From an uncultured Pelagibacteraceae bacterium (GTDB taxonomy: Bacteria; Pseudomonadota; Alphaproteobacteria; Pelagibacterales; Pelagibacteraceae), in NCBI GenBank assembly GCA_902530215.1, contig CABZZR010000001.1, forward strand, positions 96,800 to 160,799: DNA of 64,000 nt. Reading direction: 5' to 3'. The notes below the pieces were generated by a model. That model was not told the origin of the DNA and searched no databases. It saw nothing but the letters and a program-made list of their open reading frames with translations. This document shows, piece by piece, positions 1 to 8,469 of this stretch. The position numbers and the translations under genes are program-made. How positions within the stretch are numbered: the stretch's first letter is position 1; each line of letters starts with the position of its first letter.

Positions 1-806
1 GAACATAAAATTATTGCATCAGCTTCTTGTTTGTGACCATCTTTAAAGATTGCTATATTTCCTTCAAGTTTGTCTAAATAATGGACTTCTTTTACTCCGC
101 TGGGCCATTTAAAACCCATTGGGTTATTTCTATAACCTATAGTCACACTTTTTGCTCCATATTTATGACATTGAAGAGCAACGTCTTCAGCTGAATAACT
201 GCTTCCTAAAACAATAACATTTTTACCTCTGAATTCTTCTGCGTCTCTAAAATCATGTGAATGTAATATTCTTCCTGGAAAAGATTTCATTCCCGGATAT
301 TCTGGAATAAATGGAACCGAAAAATGTCCTGTAGAAACAACTACGTAATCAAATGTATCTTTTGAAAATTTATCATTTTTTTTATCATGTGAAGTTACTT
401 CAAAATTTTTTCCATTATGAGTTACAGTCATAACAGTTGTGTTAAATCTCACTTTGTTTTTGAGATTGCCTTTTTTTACTCTACCAATTATATAATCATA
501 TAAAACTTCTCTCGGTGGAAATGATGGAATTGGATGTCCGAAATGTTCATCAAATGAATAATCTGCAAATTCTAAACATTCTTTAGGACCATTTGACCAA
601 AGATATCTATACATGCTGTTAGGAACAGGGTCTCCATATTGATCGGAGCCAGTTCTCCAATTGTAGTTCCACAATCCTCCCCAATCTTCTTGTTTTTCAA
701 AACAAACTATTTGAGGTATTTTTTCTCCTTTTTTTTCAGCTTGTTCAAAAGATCTTAACATTGAAAGACCACAAGGTCCTGTTCCAATAATTGCAACTTT
801 TGTCAT
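1..806 (-). CDS. tmm: Trimethylamine monooxygenase (flavin-containing), 3' end cut by window
   Basis: Oxidises trimethylamine (and probably dimethyl sulfide) to the N- or S-oxide using FAD, NADPH and O2 in the cytoplasm. The ATG lies at 804-806 and 268 codons are visible before the window edge; the family is about 445 residues, so the C-terminal part is missing. Seen: FAD motif GTGPCG at residues 8-13, the bacterial Tmm-like stretch YRYLWSNGPKECLEFADY, the FMO identifying motif FPGRILHSHDF, and a second dinucleotide site around LGSSYSAEDVA. The long match to bacterial Tmm in the N-terminal half makes Tmm more likely than a generic Baeyer-Villiger or FMO enzyme. It is divergent from glpK across 136 bp. 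TMAO demethylase genes, if present, lie outside the window. Confidence 0.88.
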   Translation of the reverse strand, partial: MTKVAIIGTGPCGLSMLRSFEQAEKKGEKIPQIVCFEKQEDWGGLWNYNWRTGSDQYGDPVPNSMYRYLWSNGPKECLEFADYSFDEHFGHPIPSFPPREVLYDYIIGRVKKGNLKNKVRFNTTVMTVTHNGKNFEVTSHDKKNDKFSKDTFDYVVVSTGHFSVPFIPEYPGMKSFPGRILHSHDFRDAEEFRGKNVIVLGSSYSAEDVALQCHKYGAKSVTIGYRNNPMGFKWPSGVKEVHYLDKLEGNIAIFKDGHKQEADAIILC

Positions 807-942
807 TAAATTATCTCAACCTATAAATAAATTTATAAATTTATTTTACTAACAAAATAGCAAAAATTGAAGTAGTATTTTATTATGAAAATTAAGCTGA
901 AAAACGAAAAAAATTATTAGGATTAGAAGAGTATTAAATTCA

Positions 943-2424
943 GTGAAAAAATTTATTTTATCAATCGATCAGGGAACTACATCTAGCAGGGCAATTTTAT
1001 TCGATTTAAAAGGTAGACCAATTTATCATTCGCAAAAAGAATTTACACAATATTATCCCAAAAGCGGTTGGGTTGAACACAATCCTGAAGAAATTTGGAA
1101 CACAACAAAACAAACTCTAAAAAATGTAATTAATAAATCCAAAAAGCTTAAAGGAAATATTTTAGCTATAGGAATTACCAACCAAAGAGAAACAACTGTT
1201 TTGTGGGACAAAAAAACTGGAAAAGCTGTTTATAGAGCTATTGTTTGGCAAGACAGGAGAACCGAAGATTACTGTAAAAAATTAAGAAGACAAAATAAAG
1301 AAACTATAATTTTTAATAAAACTGGACTTTTAATTGATCCATATTTTTCAGGAACTAAAATTAAGTGGATTTTAGAAAATGTGCCATTGGCAAAAAAATT
1401 GATGAATAAAAAACAACTGCTCTTTGGAACAATAGATAGTTTTTTAATTTGGAGATTGACGAAAGGAAAAGTGCATGCAACTGATGCGACTAATGCAAGT
1501 AGAACCATGATTTATAATATTACATCAAATAAATGGGATGATACAATTTTAAAAATTTTAAAAATAAAAAAACATATTCTTCCAGAAGTTAAAAATTGTG
1601 CTGATGACTATGGTTCAACTCATACTTCTATAACAGGAAAATCTATACCGATTAGAGGAGTGGTTGGAGATCAACAATCTGCTACAATTGGTCAATGTTG
1701 TTTTGAACCCGGATCATTAAAAAGTACATATGGCACTGGTGCATTTATTTTATTAAATACAGGAAATAAAAAAATATATTCCAAAAATAGATTATTAACC
1801 ACAATTTGCTATAGATTAAATGGAAAAACTACTTACGCACTAGAAGGATCCATATTTATTGCTGGCGCAGGAGTTCAATGGCTAAGGGATAAAATGAAAT
1901 TTATCAAAAAAGCTTCTGAGACAGAAAAAATAGTTAGTTCTTTAAAAAATAATTCTGGAATATATATAGTTCCGGCGTTTACTGGTATAGGCGCACCTTA
2001 CTGGAATGCAAATGCAAGAGGAGTTTTAAGTGGTATTACTCGTGATACTGGACCCGATGAAATAGTTAGAGCAATTATTGAGTCTGTAGCTTATCAAACA
2101 CACGACTTGTTTGAGGCTATGAGACATGATGGGCTTAGACCAAAACTGGTAAGAGTAGACGGTGGCATGGTAATGAATAATTGGTTTTCACAATTTTTAG
2201 CAGACATTGTTAATGTAAAGGTTTTAAGACCTAAAGTTCATGAAACTACAGCTTTAGGCGCTGCATTTATGGCAGGCTTGAAAATTGGGGTTTATAAATC
2301 ATTAAACAGTATTTCAAAACAATGGAGCTTAGACAAAAAATTTTCTCCAAAAATTCAGAACAAGTTTAGAAGCAATCTAATTAAGGGTTGGAATACCTCT
2401 ATTAAAAGAACTTTAATCAATTAA
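943..2424 (+). CDS. glpK: Glycerol kinase
   Basis: Phosphorylates glycerol to sn-glycerol 3-phosphate with ATP in the cytoplasm. The 493-residue length matches the FGGY family (E. coli enzyme about 500). Seen: phosphate-binding DQGTTSS at residues 9-15, GITNQRETT at 77-85 and the C-terminal FGGY signature region DGGMVMNN. The start is GTG; a purine-rich AGAAGAG lies 11 nt upstream, and no ATG fits the conserved N-terminus. It heads the glycerol region but is separated from the importer genes by 98 bp that contain a good promoter, so importer and kinase can be expressed independently. Its position next to a complete glycerol importer fixes the substrate as glycerol rather than another polyol. 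Confidence 0.96.
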   Translation: MKKFILSIDQGTTSSRAILFDLKGRPIYHSQKEFTQYYPKSGWVEHNPEEIWNTTKQTLKNVINKSKKLKGNILAIGITNQRETTVLWDKKTGKAVYRAIVWQDRRTEDYCKKLRRQNKETIIFNKTGLLIDPYFSGTKIKWILENVPLAKKLMNKKQLLFGTIDSFLIWRLTKGKVHATDATNASRTMIYNITSNKWDDTILKILKIKKHILPEVKNCADDYGSTHTSITGKSIPIRGVVGDQQSATIGQCCFEPGSLKSTYGTGAFILLNTGNKKIYSKNRLLTTICYRLNGKTTYALEGSIFIAGAGVQWLRDKMKFIKKASETEKIVSSLKNNSGIYIVPAFTGIGAPYWNANARGVLSGITRDTGPDEIVRAIIESVAYQTHDLFEAMRHDGLRPKLVRVDGGMVMNNWFSQFLADIVNVKVLRPKVHETTALGAAFMAGLKIGVYKSLNSISKQWSLDKKFSPKIQNKFRSNLIKGWNTSIKRTLIN

Positions 2425-2442
2425 TACAATTTTTAATTGTAT
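2424..2442 (+). terminator. Weak AT-rich hairpin after glpK
   Basis: ATACAATT at 2424-2431 pairs perfectly with AATTGTAT at 2435-2442 around a TTT loop, starting inside the glpK stop codon. There is no clean T-run after it and only two G/C pairs, so termination would be weak. It sits immediately before the glpV promoter, where separating the two units would make sense. Confidence 0.3.
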
Positions 2443-2459
2443 AAAATCAAATAAACTTT

Positions 2460-2488
2460 TTGACATCGAATTTTTAATTAGATTTAAT
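2460..2488 (+). promoter_or_regulatory. Sigma-70 type promoter for glpV
   Basis: A perfect -35 TTGACA (2460-2465) is followed after 17 bp by TTTAAT (2483-2488), one mismatch from TATAAT. Transcription would start near 2495, giving a leader of about 28 nt with the strong Shine-Dalgarno AAGGGGG (2513-2519) just ahead of the glpV ATG. This is the best-matching promoter I found in the window and fits high expression of a binding protein. Confidence 0.6.
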
Positions 2489-2522
2489 TGAACAATTAAA
2501 ACAACAATTTTAAGGGGGAATA

Positions 2523-4238
2523 ATGTTAAAAACATTAAAATCGATCTTAACTGTTGCTGTTAGCTTGTCGCTTTTAACTTCATCAGCTTTCGCTGGTGCA
2601 GTTGAGACATGGGCTAAAGGTGAGTTTAGTCTTTCGACTCTGTCAGAAAAAGATAGAATCAAAGAATTGAAGTGGTTTCAAAAGGCGGCTACGCCTTTTA
2701 AAGGAATGGAAGTAAATGTACTTTCTGAAACTATTCCAACTCACACTTACGAATCTAAAACTCTTACAAAAGCATTTGAAGAAATTACTGGAATTAAAGT
2801 AAATCACCAGTTGCTTGGAGAGGGAGAGGTCGTGCAGGCAGTTCAAACACAAATGCAAACTGGAAGAAATTTGTATGATGCATATATCAATGACTCAGAT
2901 TTAATTGGTACGCATTCAAGACTTCAGCTTGCAGTTAATTTAACAGACTGGATGGCAGGAGAAGGTAAAGATGTTACTTTGCCAACTTTAGATGTTGATG
3001 ATTTCATTGGTAAATCATTCACAACTGGTCCTGACGGTAAGTTGTACCAATTACCAGATCAGCAATTCGCAAACCTTTATTGGTTTAGAAAAGACTGGTT
3101 TGATAGACCTGATCTTAAGAAAAAGTTTAAGGCTAAATATGGTTATGACTTAGGTGTTCCAGTTAACTGGTCTGCTTACGAAGACATCGCGGCTTTCTTT
3201 ACAAATGATGTAAAAGAAATAGATGGTGTTAGAGTATACGGTCACATGGACTACGGCAAAAGAGCTCCGGACTTAGGCTGGAGAATGACTGACGCATGGT
3301 TATCAATGGCTGGAGCAGGAAGTGTTGGTAAACCAAATGGTGTGCCAGTTGACGAATGGGGAATAAGAATGGAAAAAGGTTCTTGTAACCCAGTAGGTGC
3401 TTCGGTATCTCGTGGTGGTGCAGCAAATGGACCAGCAGCAGTTTATGCAATTAGAAAATGGGATGAATGGTTAAGAGCTTATGCTCCTCCAGGTGCAGCT
3501 GCTATGGACTTCTATCAGTCTCTACCAGCTCTATCATCAGGAAACGTTGCTCAGCAAATTTTCTGGTATACGGCATTTACAGCGTCGATGGTTGCTCCAA
3601 AAAGTTCTGGAAACAAAACAGTCGATGATGCTGGAAATCCACTTTGGAGAATGGGTCCATCACCAAAAGGACCTTATTGGGATGAAGGCATGAAGCTTGG
3701 ATATCAAGATGCTGGATCTTGGACTTTATTTAAGTCTACACCAGTTGATAGAAGAAAAGCTGCATGGTTATACGCTCAATTTACAGTTTCAAAAACTGTA
3801 TCTCTAAAGAAAAGTCACGTTGGTCTAACGATTATTCGTGATAGCGATATCAATCACAAATCATTTACTGAGAGAGCTCCAAAACTTGGTGGTCTTGTAG
3901 AATTCTACAGATCTCCTAACAGAGTTTTGTGGTCGCCAACTGGAATTAACGTTCCAGATTATCCAAAACTTGCGCAAATTTGGTGGCAACAAATTGGAGA
4001 TGTTAACTCTGGGGCATTTACACCTCAACAAGCTATGGATCGTCTTGCAGAAGAGATGGACTTAGTTATGTCTCGTATGGAAGCTGCTGATAAAGCAAAC
4101 AAAACATACGGCGGATGTGGACCTAGATTGAATCCTGAAGAAGGAGACAAGTGGTTGAAAGCTAAGGGTTCGCCAAAAGCGAAGCGTAACGAAAAACCAC
4201 AAGGTAAAACTGTTCCTTACGAAAAAGCTTGGAACTAA
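2523..4238 (+). CDS. glpV: Glycerol ABC transporter, periplasmic substrate-binding protein
   Basis: Periplasmic solute-binding protein that delivers glycerol to the inner-membrane importer. Seen: an N-terminal signal peptide with basic MLKTLK, a hydrophobic core and an AFA-type cleavage site near residue 24; 571 residues is long for a solute-binding protein but normal for the GlpV type of the Rhizobium GlpSTPQUV system. The downstream gene set (two UgpC-like ATPases, two permeases, a DUF2160 protein) and the upstream glycerol kinase match that system. Strong Shine-Dalgarno AAGGGGG is 3 nt before the ATG region, and a hairpin follows the stop. It is placed first in the operon, whereas in Rhizobium glpV is last. 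Ligand assignment is by synteny, not by binding residues. Confidence 0.88.
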   Translation: MLKTLKSILTVAVSLSLLTSSAFAGAVETWAKGEFSLSTLSEKDRIKELKWFQKAATPFKGMEVNVLSETIPTHTYESKTLTKAFEEITGIKVNHQLLGEGEVVQAVQTQMQTGRNLYDAYINDSDLIGTHSRLQLAVNLTDWMAGEGKDVTLPTLDVDDFIGKSFTTGPDGKLYQLPDQQFANLYWFRKDWFDRPDLKKKFKAKYGYDLGVPVNWSAYEDIAAFFTNDVKEIDGVRVYGHMDYGKRAPDLGWRMTDAWLSMAGAGSVGKPNGVPVDEWGIRMEKGSCNPVGASVSRGGAANGPAAVYAIRKWDEWLRAYAPPGAAAMDFYQSLPALSSGNVAQQIFWYTAFTASMVAPKSSGNKTVDDAGNPLWRMGPSPKGPYWDEGMKLGYQDAGSWTLFKSTPVDRRKAAWLYAQFTVSKTVSLKKSHVGLTIIRDSDINHKSFTERAPKLGGLVEFYRSPNRVLWSPTGINVPDYPKLAQIWWQQIGDVNSGAFTPQQAMDRLAEEMDLVMSRMEAADKANKTYGGCGPRLNPEEGDKWLKAKGSPKAKRNEKPQGKTVPYEKAWN

Positions 4239-4264
4239 CAGGGCAGTTTAACTAAATAATTATT

Positions 4265-4293
4265 AAAGGGGGGCGGTAAGCGTCCCCCTTTTT
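4265..4293 (+). terminator. GC-rich stem-loop with T-tract between glpV and glpS
   Basis: AAAGGGGG (4265-4272) pairs with CCCCCTTT (4284-4291), extended by a G-T and a C-G pair, around a short loop, and runs into TTTTT. This is the most GC-rich hairpin in the importer locus and looks like an intrinsic terminator or mRNA-stabilising stem. Because the rest of the importer follows on the same strand, it probably acts as an attenuator that gives excess binding protein over the membrane components. Confidence 0.75.
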
Positions 4294-4312
4294 AAATCAG
4301 AATTATAAAATT

Positions 4313-5380
4313 ATGAGTTTAGAACTAAAAAGTGTAGAAAAAAAAGTAGGACAAAATACTCATATATATTCAACTAACTTACGTTTTGAAAAAAATTCAA
4401 TCAATATTTTACTGGGTTCTACTCTAGCCGGTAAAACAACTCTTATGCAAATAATGGCTGGTTTAGACAAACCTACCAAAGGAGAAATATGGTTTAATGA
4501 AAAAAATGTCACCGGAGTGGCTGTTCAAAAAAGAAATGTTTCTATGGTTTATCAACAGTTTATTAATTATCCAAATTTTACTGTTTTTGATAATATTGCA
4601 TCACCATTAAAAATTACTGGTATTTCATCAGATCAAATTAAAAAAAAAGTATGGGAAGTTTCTGAATTATTAAAGTTATCAGGGATGTTAGAGAAAAAAC
4701 CTAATGAACTTTCGGGAGGTCAACAACAAAGAACAGCTTTAGCGCGAGCTTTAATCAAAGATTCCGGATTAATATTATTAGATGAGCCGTTAGCTAATCT
4801 TGATTTTAAACTTAGAGAAGAATTAAGAGAAGAACTGCCAAAATTATTTGAAAATAGAGATTGTATAGTGGTTTATGCAACAACTGAACCTTCGGATGCC
4901 TTATTAATCGGTGGAAACACTGCAACGATTGAAGAAGGTAAAGTTATTCAGTATGGAAAAACTATAGATGTTTACAATAAACCAACCAATTTGGTATCGG
5001 CTAGAGTTTTTAGTGACCCACCTATAAATATTTCTGATGTTAAAAAAAGCGGTGATACTTTCTCTCTTTCTCAAGATTCTGTTAAATGGAAAAGTAAAGA
5101 CGTTAGTTTAAAAGATGGAAAATATAAAGTGGGAATAAGACCACATAATATTACTACTTACAAGGAAGGTACAAACAGTGTTGAAATAAAAGGAAAAGTC
5201 TTAATATCAGAACTCAGCGGCTCCGAAAGCTTAATTCATTTTGAAAACTCCAATATGAACTGGGTATCACTCTCGAATGGAACGCACCAAATGAATGTTG
5301 GACAAGAAGCAAAATTATATATGAACGTTGATGAATTTATGTATTTTGATCAAAATAATAACTTGGTGAGCAATGTCTAA
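4313..5380 (+). CDS. glpS: Glycerol ABC transporter ATP-binding protein 1
   Basis: Cytoplasmic ATPase subunit of the glycerol importer, 355 residues, with a C-terminal OB-type regulatory region as in MalK/UgpC proteins. Seen: Walker A GSTLAGKTT at 35-43 (unusual, with leucine-alanine replacing the usual glycine-rich turn), canonical signature LSGGQ at 133-137, and Walker B LLDEP at 155-159 with the catalytic glutamate. The H-loop, normally histidine in a VTHD context, reads ATTE with Thr191, so this subunit probably lacks the switch histidine. Its 3' end overlaps the next ATPase gene by 8 nt, which supports co-translation and a GlpS-GlpT heterodimer. A generic sugar ABC ATPase is the alternative; synteny argues against it. 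Confidence 0.88.
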   Translation: MSLELKSVEKKVGQNTHIYSTNLRFEKNSINILLGSTLAGKTTLMQIMAGLDKPTKGEIWFNEKNVTGVAVQKRNVSMVYQQFINYPNFTVFDNIASPLKITGISSDQIKKKVWEVSELLKLSGMLEKKPNELSGGQQQRTALARALIKDSGLILLDEPLANLDFKLREELREELPKLFENRDCIVVYATTEPSDALLIGGNTATIEEGKVIQYGKTIDVYNKPTNLVSARVFSDPPINISDVKKSGDTFSLSQDSVKWKSKDVSLKDGKYKVGIRPHNITTYKEGTNSVEIKGKVLISELSGSESLIHFENSNMNWVSLSNGTHQMNVGQEAKLYMNVDEFMYFDQNNNLVSNV

Positions 5381-6437
5381 AATTAGATTAGATAATTTAA
5401 GTCACAGTTATTTAGATAAACAAAATTCTGAATCTGACTGGGCATTAAGAGATATAAATCTTGATTGGCAAGATGGTGGAGCTTATGCACTACTTGGGCC
5501 GTCTGGTTGTGGAAAAACAACTTTATTAAATATTATTTCAGGTCTTTTAAACCCTACAAAAGGTAAAGTTTTATTTGATGGCAAAGATGTAACTACACAA
5601 ACACCTGTTGAAAGAAATATTGCCCAAATTTTTCAATTTCCAGTTATTTATGACACGATGACAGTTCATGATAATTTAGCATTTCCGTTAAAAAATAGAG
5701 GTATGACGAAAACTGAAATAGATGGAAGAGTAAAAGAAATTGCAGAAATGCTTGAACTTACAAAAACTTTAAATAATAGGGCATCAGGATTGACGGCAGA
5801 TGGAAAACAAAAAATTTCCTTAGGAAGAGGTTTGGTAAGGTCAAATGTAAATGTAATTATGTTTGACGAACCATTGACCGTTATTGACCCACATTTAAAA
5901 TGGGTTTTACGCTCTAAACTTAAAGAGCTTCACCAAAGAATTAATAGAACTATGATATATGTAACACATGATCAAACAGAAGCATTAACTTTCGCTGATC
6001 AAGTTGTTGTTATGCATGAAGGGCAAATTGTGCAAACTGGCACTCCAGTTGAGTTGTTTGAAAAACCAAAACATACTTTTGTGGGACATTTTATAGGATC
6101 TCCTGGAATGAATATATTGCCATGTAAAATTCAAAATGGCATAGCAGAAATAGATGGGATTAAAATATCTACTAATTCTAAAATTAAAAAATCAGACTTT
6201 GTTAAAACTGAAATAGGAATTAGACCAGAATTTGTTTCTCTAGATAAAACAGGAATACCGGCAAAAATTTTGAAGGTAAGTAATACCGGAAGGCACAAGA
6301 TAATAGACGCAGAATGCAGTAGCGGAAAGATAAAAGCTCTTTCTCACTCATCAAAAGAGATACCGAGTGGAAGTATTTTTTTATCTTTTAATCAAAAATA
6401 TACTTATGCTTATGGAGATAGTTGGATAATTGAATAA
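5373..6437 (+). CDS. glpT: Glycerol ABC transporter ATP-binding protein 2
   Basis: Second ATPase of the glycerol importer, 354 residues, named after the Rhizobium glpSTPQUV system (not the E. coli GlpT antiporter). Seen: canonical Walker A GPSGCGKTT at 42-50, Walker B MFDEP around 163-167, and an H-loop THD with His199. The signature motif is degenerate: LTADG at 140-144 where LSGGQ is expected. It therefore has exactly the elements that GlpS lacks and lacks the one GlpS retains. It overlaps glpS by 8 nt and shares its last base with the next start codon. The C-terminal half is a regulatory OB-like domain. Confidence 0.88.
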   Translation: MSKIRLDNLSHSYLDKQNSESDWALRDINLDWQDGGAYALLGPSGCGKTTLLNIISGLLNPTKGKVLFDGKDVTTQTPVERNIAQIFQFPVIYDTMTVHDNLAFPLKNRGMTKTEIDGRVKEIAEMLELTKTLNNRASGLTADGKQKISLGRGLVRSNVNVIMFDEPLTVIDPHLKWVLRSKLKELHQRINRTMIYVTHDQTEALTFADQVVVMHEGQIVQTGTPVELFEKPKHTFVGHFIGSPGMNILPCKIQNGIAEIDGIKISTNSKIKKSDFVKTEIGIRPEFVSLDKTGIPAKILKVSNTGRHKIIDAECSSGKIKALSHSSKEIPSGSIFLSFNQKYTYAYGDSWIIE

Positions 6438-7303
6438 TGAACAAAACTGTAAATCAAAAAGCCTGGTTATTTGTCATACCTGTTTTTATTTTAGTAGCAT
6501 TTAATGCTGCGGTTCCTTTAATGACAGTTGTAAATTATTCTTTTCAAGAAACATTTGGAAACAACGTTTTCACTTGGGAAGGAACAAGATGGTTTAAACA
6601 AATACTTAGGTCAGATAGATTCCACGATGCTCTTGGAAGACAATTTTTATTTACGGGTATAATACTTCTAATTCAGATACCGCTTGGAATTTTTATCGCT
6701 TTAACCATGCCAAAAAAAGGAATTGGTGTTTCTGTTTGTTTAGTACTGATGTCAATGCCATTGTTGATTCCATGGAATGTGGTTGGCGCAATGTGGAATA
6801 TATTTGCGTTACCAGAAATTGGATTTTTAGGTCACACATTAAATGATTTAGGATTTGATTATAATTTCACACAACAAATCGGTGACGCCTGGTTTACAAC
6901 TGTTTTAATGGATGTATGGCATTGGACATCTTTAGTCGTTCTTCTTTCTTACGCAGGTTTACGATCTATACAGCCTGCTTATTATCAAGCTGCTGAAATT
7001 GATGGAGCAAGCAGATGGGCAGTATTTAGACACATTGAACTTCCTAAAATGAAAAAAGTTTTAACTATAGCTATTCTATTAAGATTTATGGATAGTTTCA
7101 TGATTTATACTGAACCGTTTGTTTTAACGGGAGGTGGACCAGGTAATGCCACAGCTTTTTTATCAATTGATTTAGTTAAAATGGCTTTAGGACAATTTGA
7201 TTTAGGTCCAGCGGCAGCAATGTCTTTAATTTATTTTTTTATAGTTCTTTTAGTTTGCTGGGTCTTTTATAACTTAATGATGAGAAATGAGGAACAGAAA
7301 TGA
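6437..7303 (+). CDS. glpP: Glycerol ABC transporter permease 1
   Basis: Inner-membrane permease of the binding-protein-dependent transport family. The 288 residues contain about six hydrophobic segments; the first (about residues 10-30) follows a short basic N-terminus. The cytoplasmic EAA loop that docks with the ATPases is visible as AAEIDGASRWAVFRHIELP near residue 190. The start codon overlaps the stop of the preceding ATPase gene (TAATG) and its 3' end overlaps the next permease by 4 nt, typical of tightly coupled ABC operons. It pairs with the following permease to form the heterodimeric channel. Confidence 0.88.
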   Translation: MNKTVNQKAWLFVIPVFILVAFNAAVPLMTVVNYSFQETFGNNVFTWEGTRWFKQILRSDRFHDALGRQFLFTGIILLIQIPLGIFIALTMPKKGIGVSVCLVLMSMPLLIPWNVVGAMWNIFALPEIGFLGHTLNDLGFDYNFTQQIGDAWFTTVLMDVWHWTSLVVLLSYAGLRSIQPAYYQAAEIDGASRWAVFRHIELPKMKKVLTIAILLRFMDSFMIYTEPFVLTGGGPGNATAFLSIDLVKMALGQFDLGPAAAMSLIYFFIVLLVCWVFYNLMMRNEEQK

Positions 7304-8100
7304 AAAAATATAAATGGTTAGTTCCTACAATATATATTTTATTTTTGATGCTTCCAATTTATTGGTTATTAAATATGTCTTTCAAAACAACAACTGAAAT
7401 TATAAATACTTATTCTTTGTGGCCACAAAAATTTACATTAGAAAACTATATTACTATTTTTACCGATAGCACTTGGTATACAGGATATCTAAATTCAATT
7501 TACTATGTTGTGATGAATACAGTTTTATCTGTTGCTGCAGCTTTGCCGGCAGCTTATGCTTTTTCAAGATATAAATTTTTAGGAGACAAACATTTATTCT
7601 TCTGGTTATTAACTAATCGTATGGCACCTCCTGCGGTTTTTGCTTTACCTTTTTTCCAATTTTATTCTTCTATTAATTTATTCGATACTCACATAGCAGT
7701 TGCCCTATCCCATTGTTTATTTAACATTCCATTGGCGGTTTGGATTTTAGAAGGATTTATCTCTGCAGTTCCAAAAGAATTGGATGAAACAGCTTATGTT
7801 GATGGTTATAAATTTTGGAGATTTTTCTTTAGAATATTTATTCCTACTATAACAGCAGGAATTGGTATCACTATGTTTTTCTGTTTTATGTTTTCATGGG
7901 TTGAATTATTGCTTGCTAAAACATTAACGGCAGTAGCTGCAAAACCTATAGCTGCTACAATGACTAGAACAGTAAGTACATCTGGATATGAATTAGGGCT
8001 ACTAGCCGCGGCAGGAAGTTTAACTATTGTACCAGGTGCTGTAGTAATTTATTTTGTTAGAAATTACATAGCAAAAGGGTTTGCATTAGGTAGAGTATGA
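7300..8100 (+). CDS. glpQ: Glycerol ABC transporter permease 2
   Basis: Second inner-membrane permease of the glycerol importer, 266 residues with about six membrane segments, of the MalG/UgpE type. The EAA loop reads ELDETAYVDGYKFWRFFFRI around residue 160. It starts in a 4 nt ATGA overlap with glpP and ends in another ATGA overlap with the following gene. The name follows the Rhizobium importer; it is unrelated to the E. coli phosphodiesterase called GlpQ. Confidence 0.88.
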   Translation: MKKYKWLVPTIYILFLMLPIYWLLNMSFKTTTEIINTYSLWPQKFTLENYITIFTDSTWYTGYLNSIYYVVMNTVLSVAAALPAAYAFSRYKFLGDKHLFFWLLTNRMAPPAVFALPFFQFYSSINLFDTHIAVALSHCLFNIPLAVWILEGFISAVPKELDETAYVDGYKFWRFFFRIFIPTITAGIGITMFFCFMFSWVELLLAKTLTAVAAKPIAATMTRTVSTSGYELGLLAAAGSLTIVPGAVVIYFVRNYIAKGFALGRV

Positions 8101-8462
8101 TTATTATTCCTTCAAATAAAGTAATGTTATTAGGCTGGGAGTCAGTTTCTGAATCTAGGGAAAAAGGTTTTTTTGACTTTGAATTTATAACGTGGATGGC
8201 CTGGACATGGCAAACAGCGGTCTTCTTTATTTTTATAGCGCTATGTTTGGTAGCAATGGTTTTGTGGGAAAAAAAAGTTCCTGGTGGTACCCCAAGAAGA
8301 GGTTTACTTGGATTAGATACAACCAGAGGAGATAGATTATTTATTTCTTTATTATCTAGTGCTTTTATTCATTTAGCTTGGTTGGGCATAGTAGGAAGTA
8401 TATTGTGGATCGCAACTATAATATCTATTGGTTTTGCTGTCGTAGTTTTTAGATATTTTTAA
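8097..8462 (+). CDS. glpU: DUF2160 small membrane protein of the glycerol importer
   Basis: A 121-residue membrane protein with two or three hydrophobic segments (about 38-58, 80-95 and 97-119) and a basic loop around KKVPGGTPRR. It matches the DUF2160 family, which accompanies glycerol ABC importers and is called GlpU in Rhizobium, where its role is not well defined. The ATGA overlap with glpQ argues for translation from 8097. An internal start near the MAWTWQ stretch is possible, because the first about 30 residues are less hydrophobic. Confidence 0.78.
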   Translation: MIIIPSNKVMLLGWESVSESREKGFFDFEFITWMAWTWQTAVFFIFIALCLVAMVLWEKKVPGGTPRRGLLGLDTTRGDRLFISLLSSAFIHLAWLGIVGSILWIATIISIGFAVVVFRYF

Positions 8463-8469
8463 AAATTTT

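Noticed and set aside
807..942. Promoter pair in the tmm-glpK gap
   Set aside because: TTGAAG at 867-872 and several TATAAA-like words exist but none have acceptable spacing on either strand.
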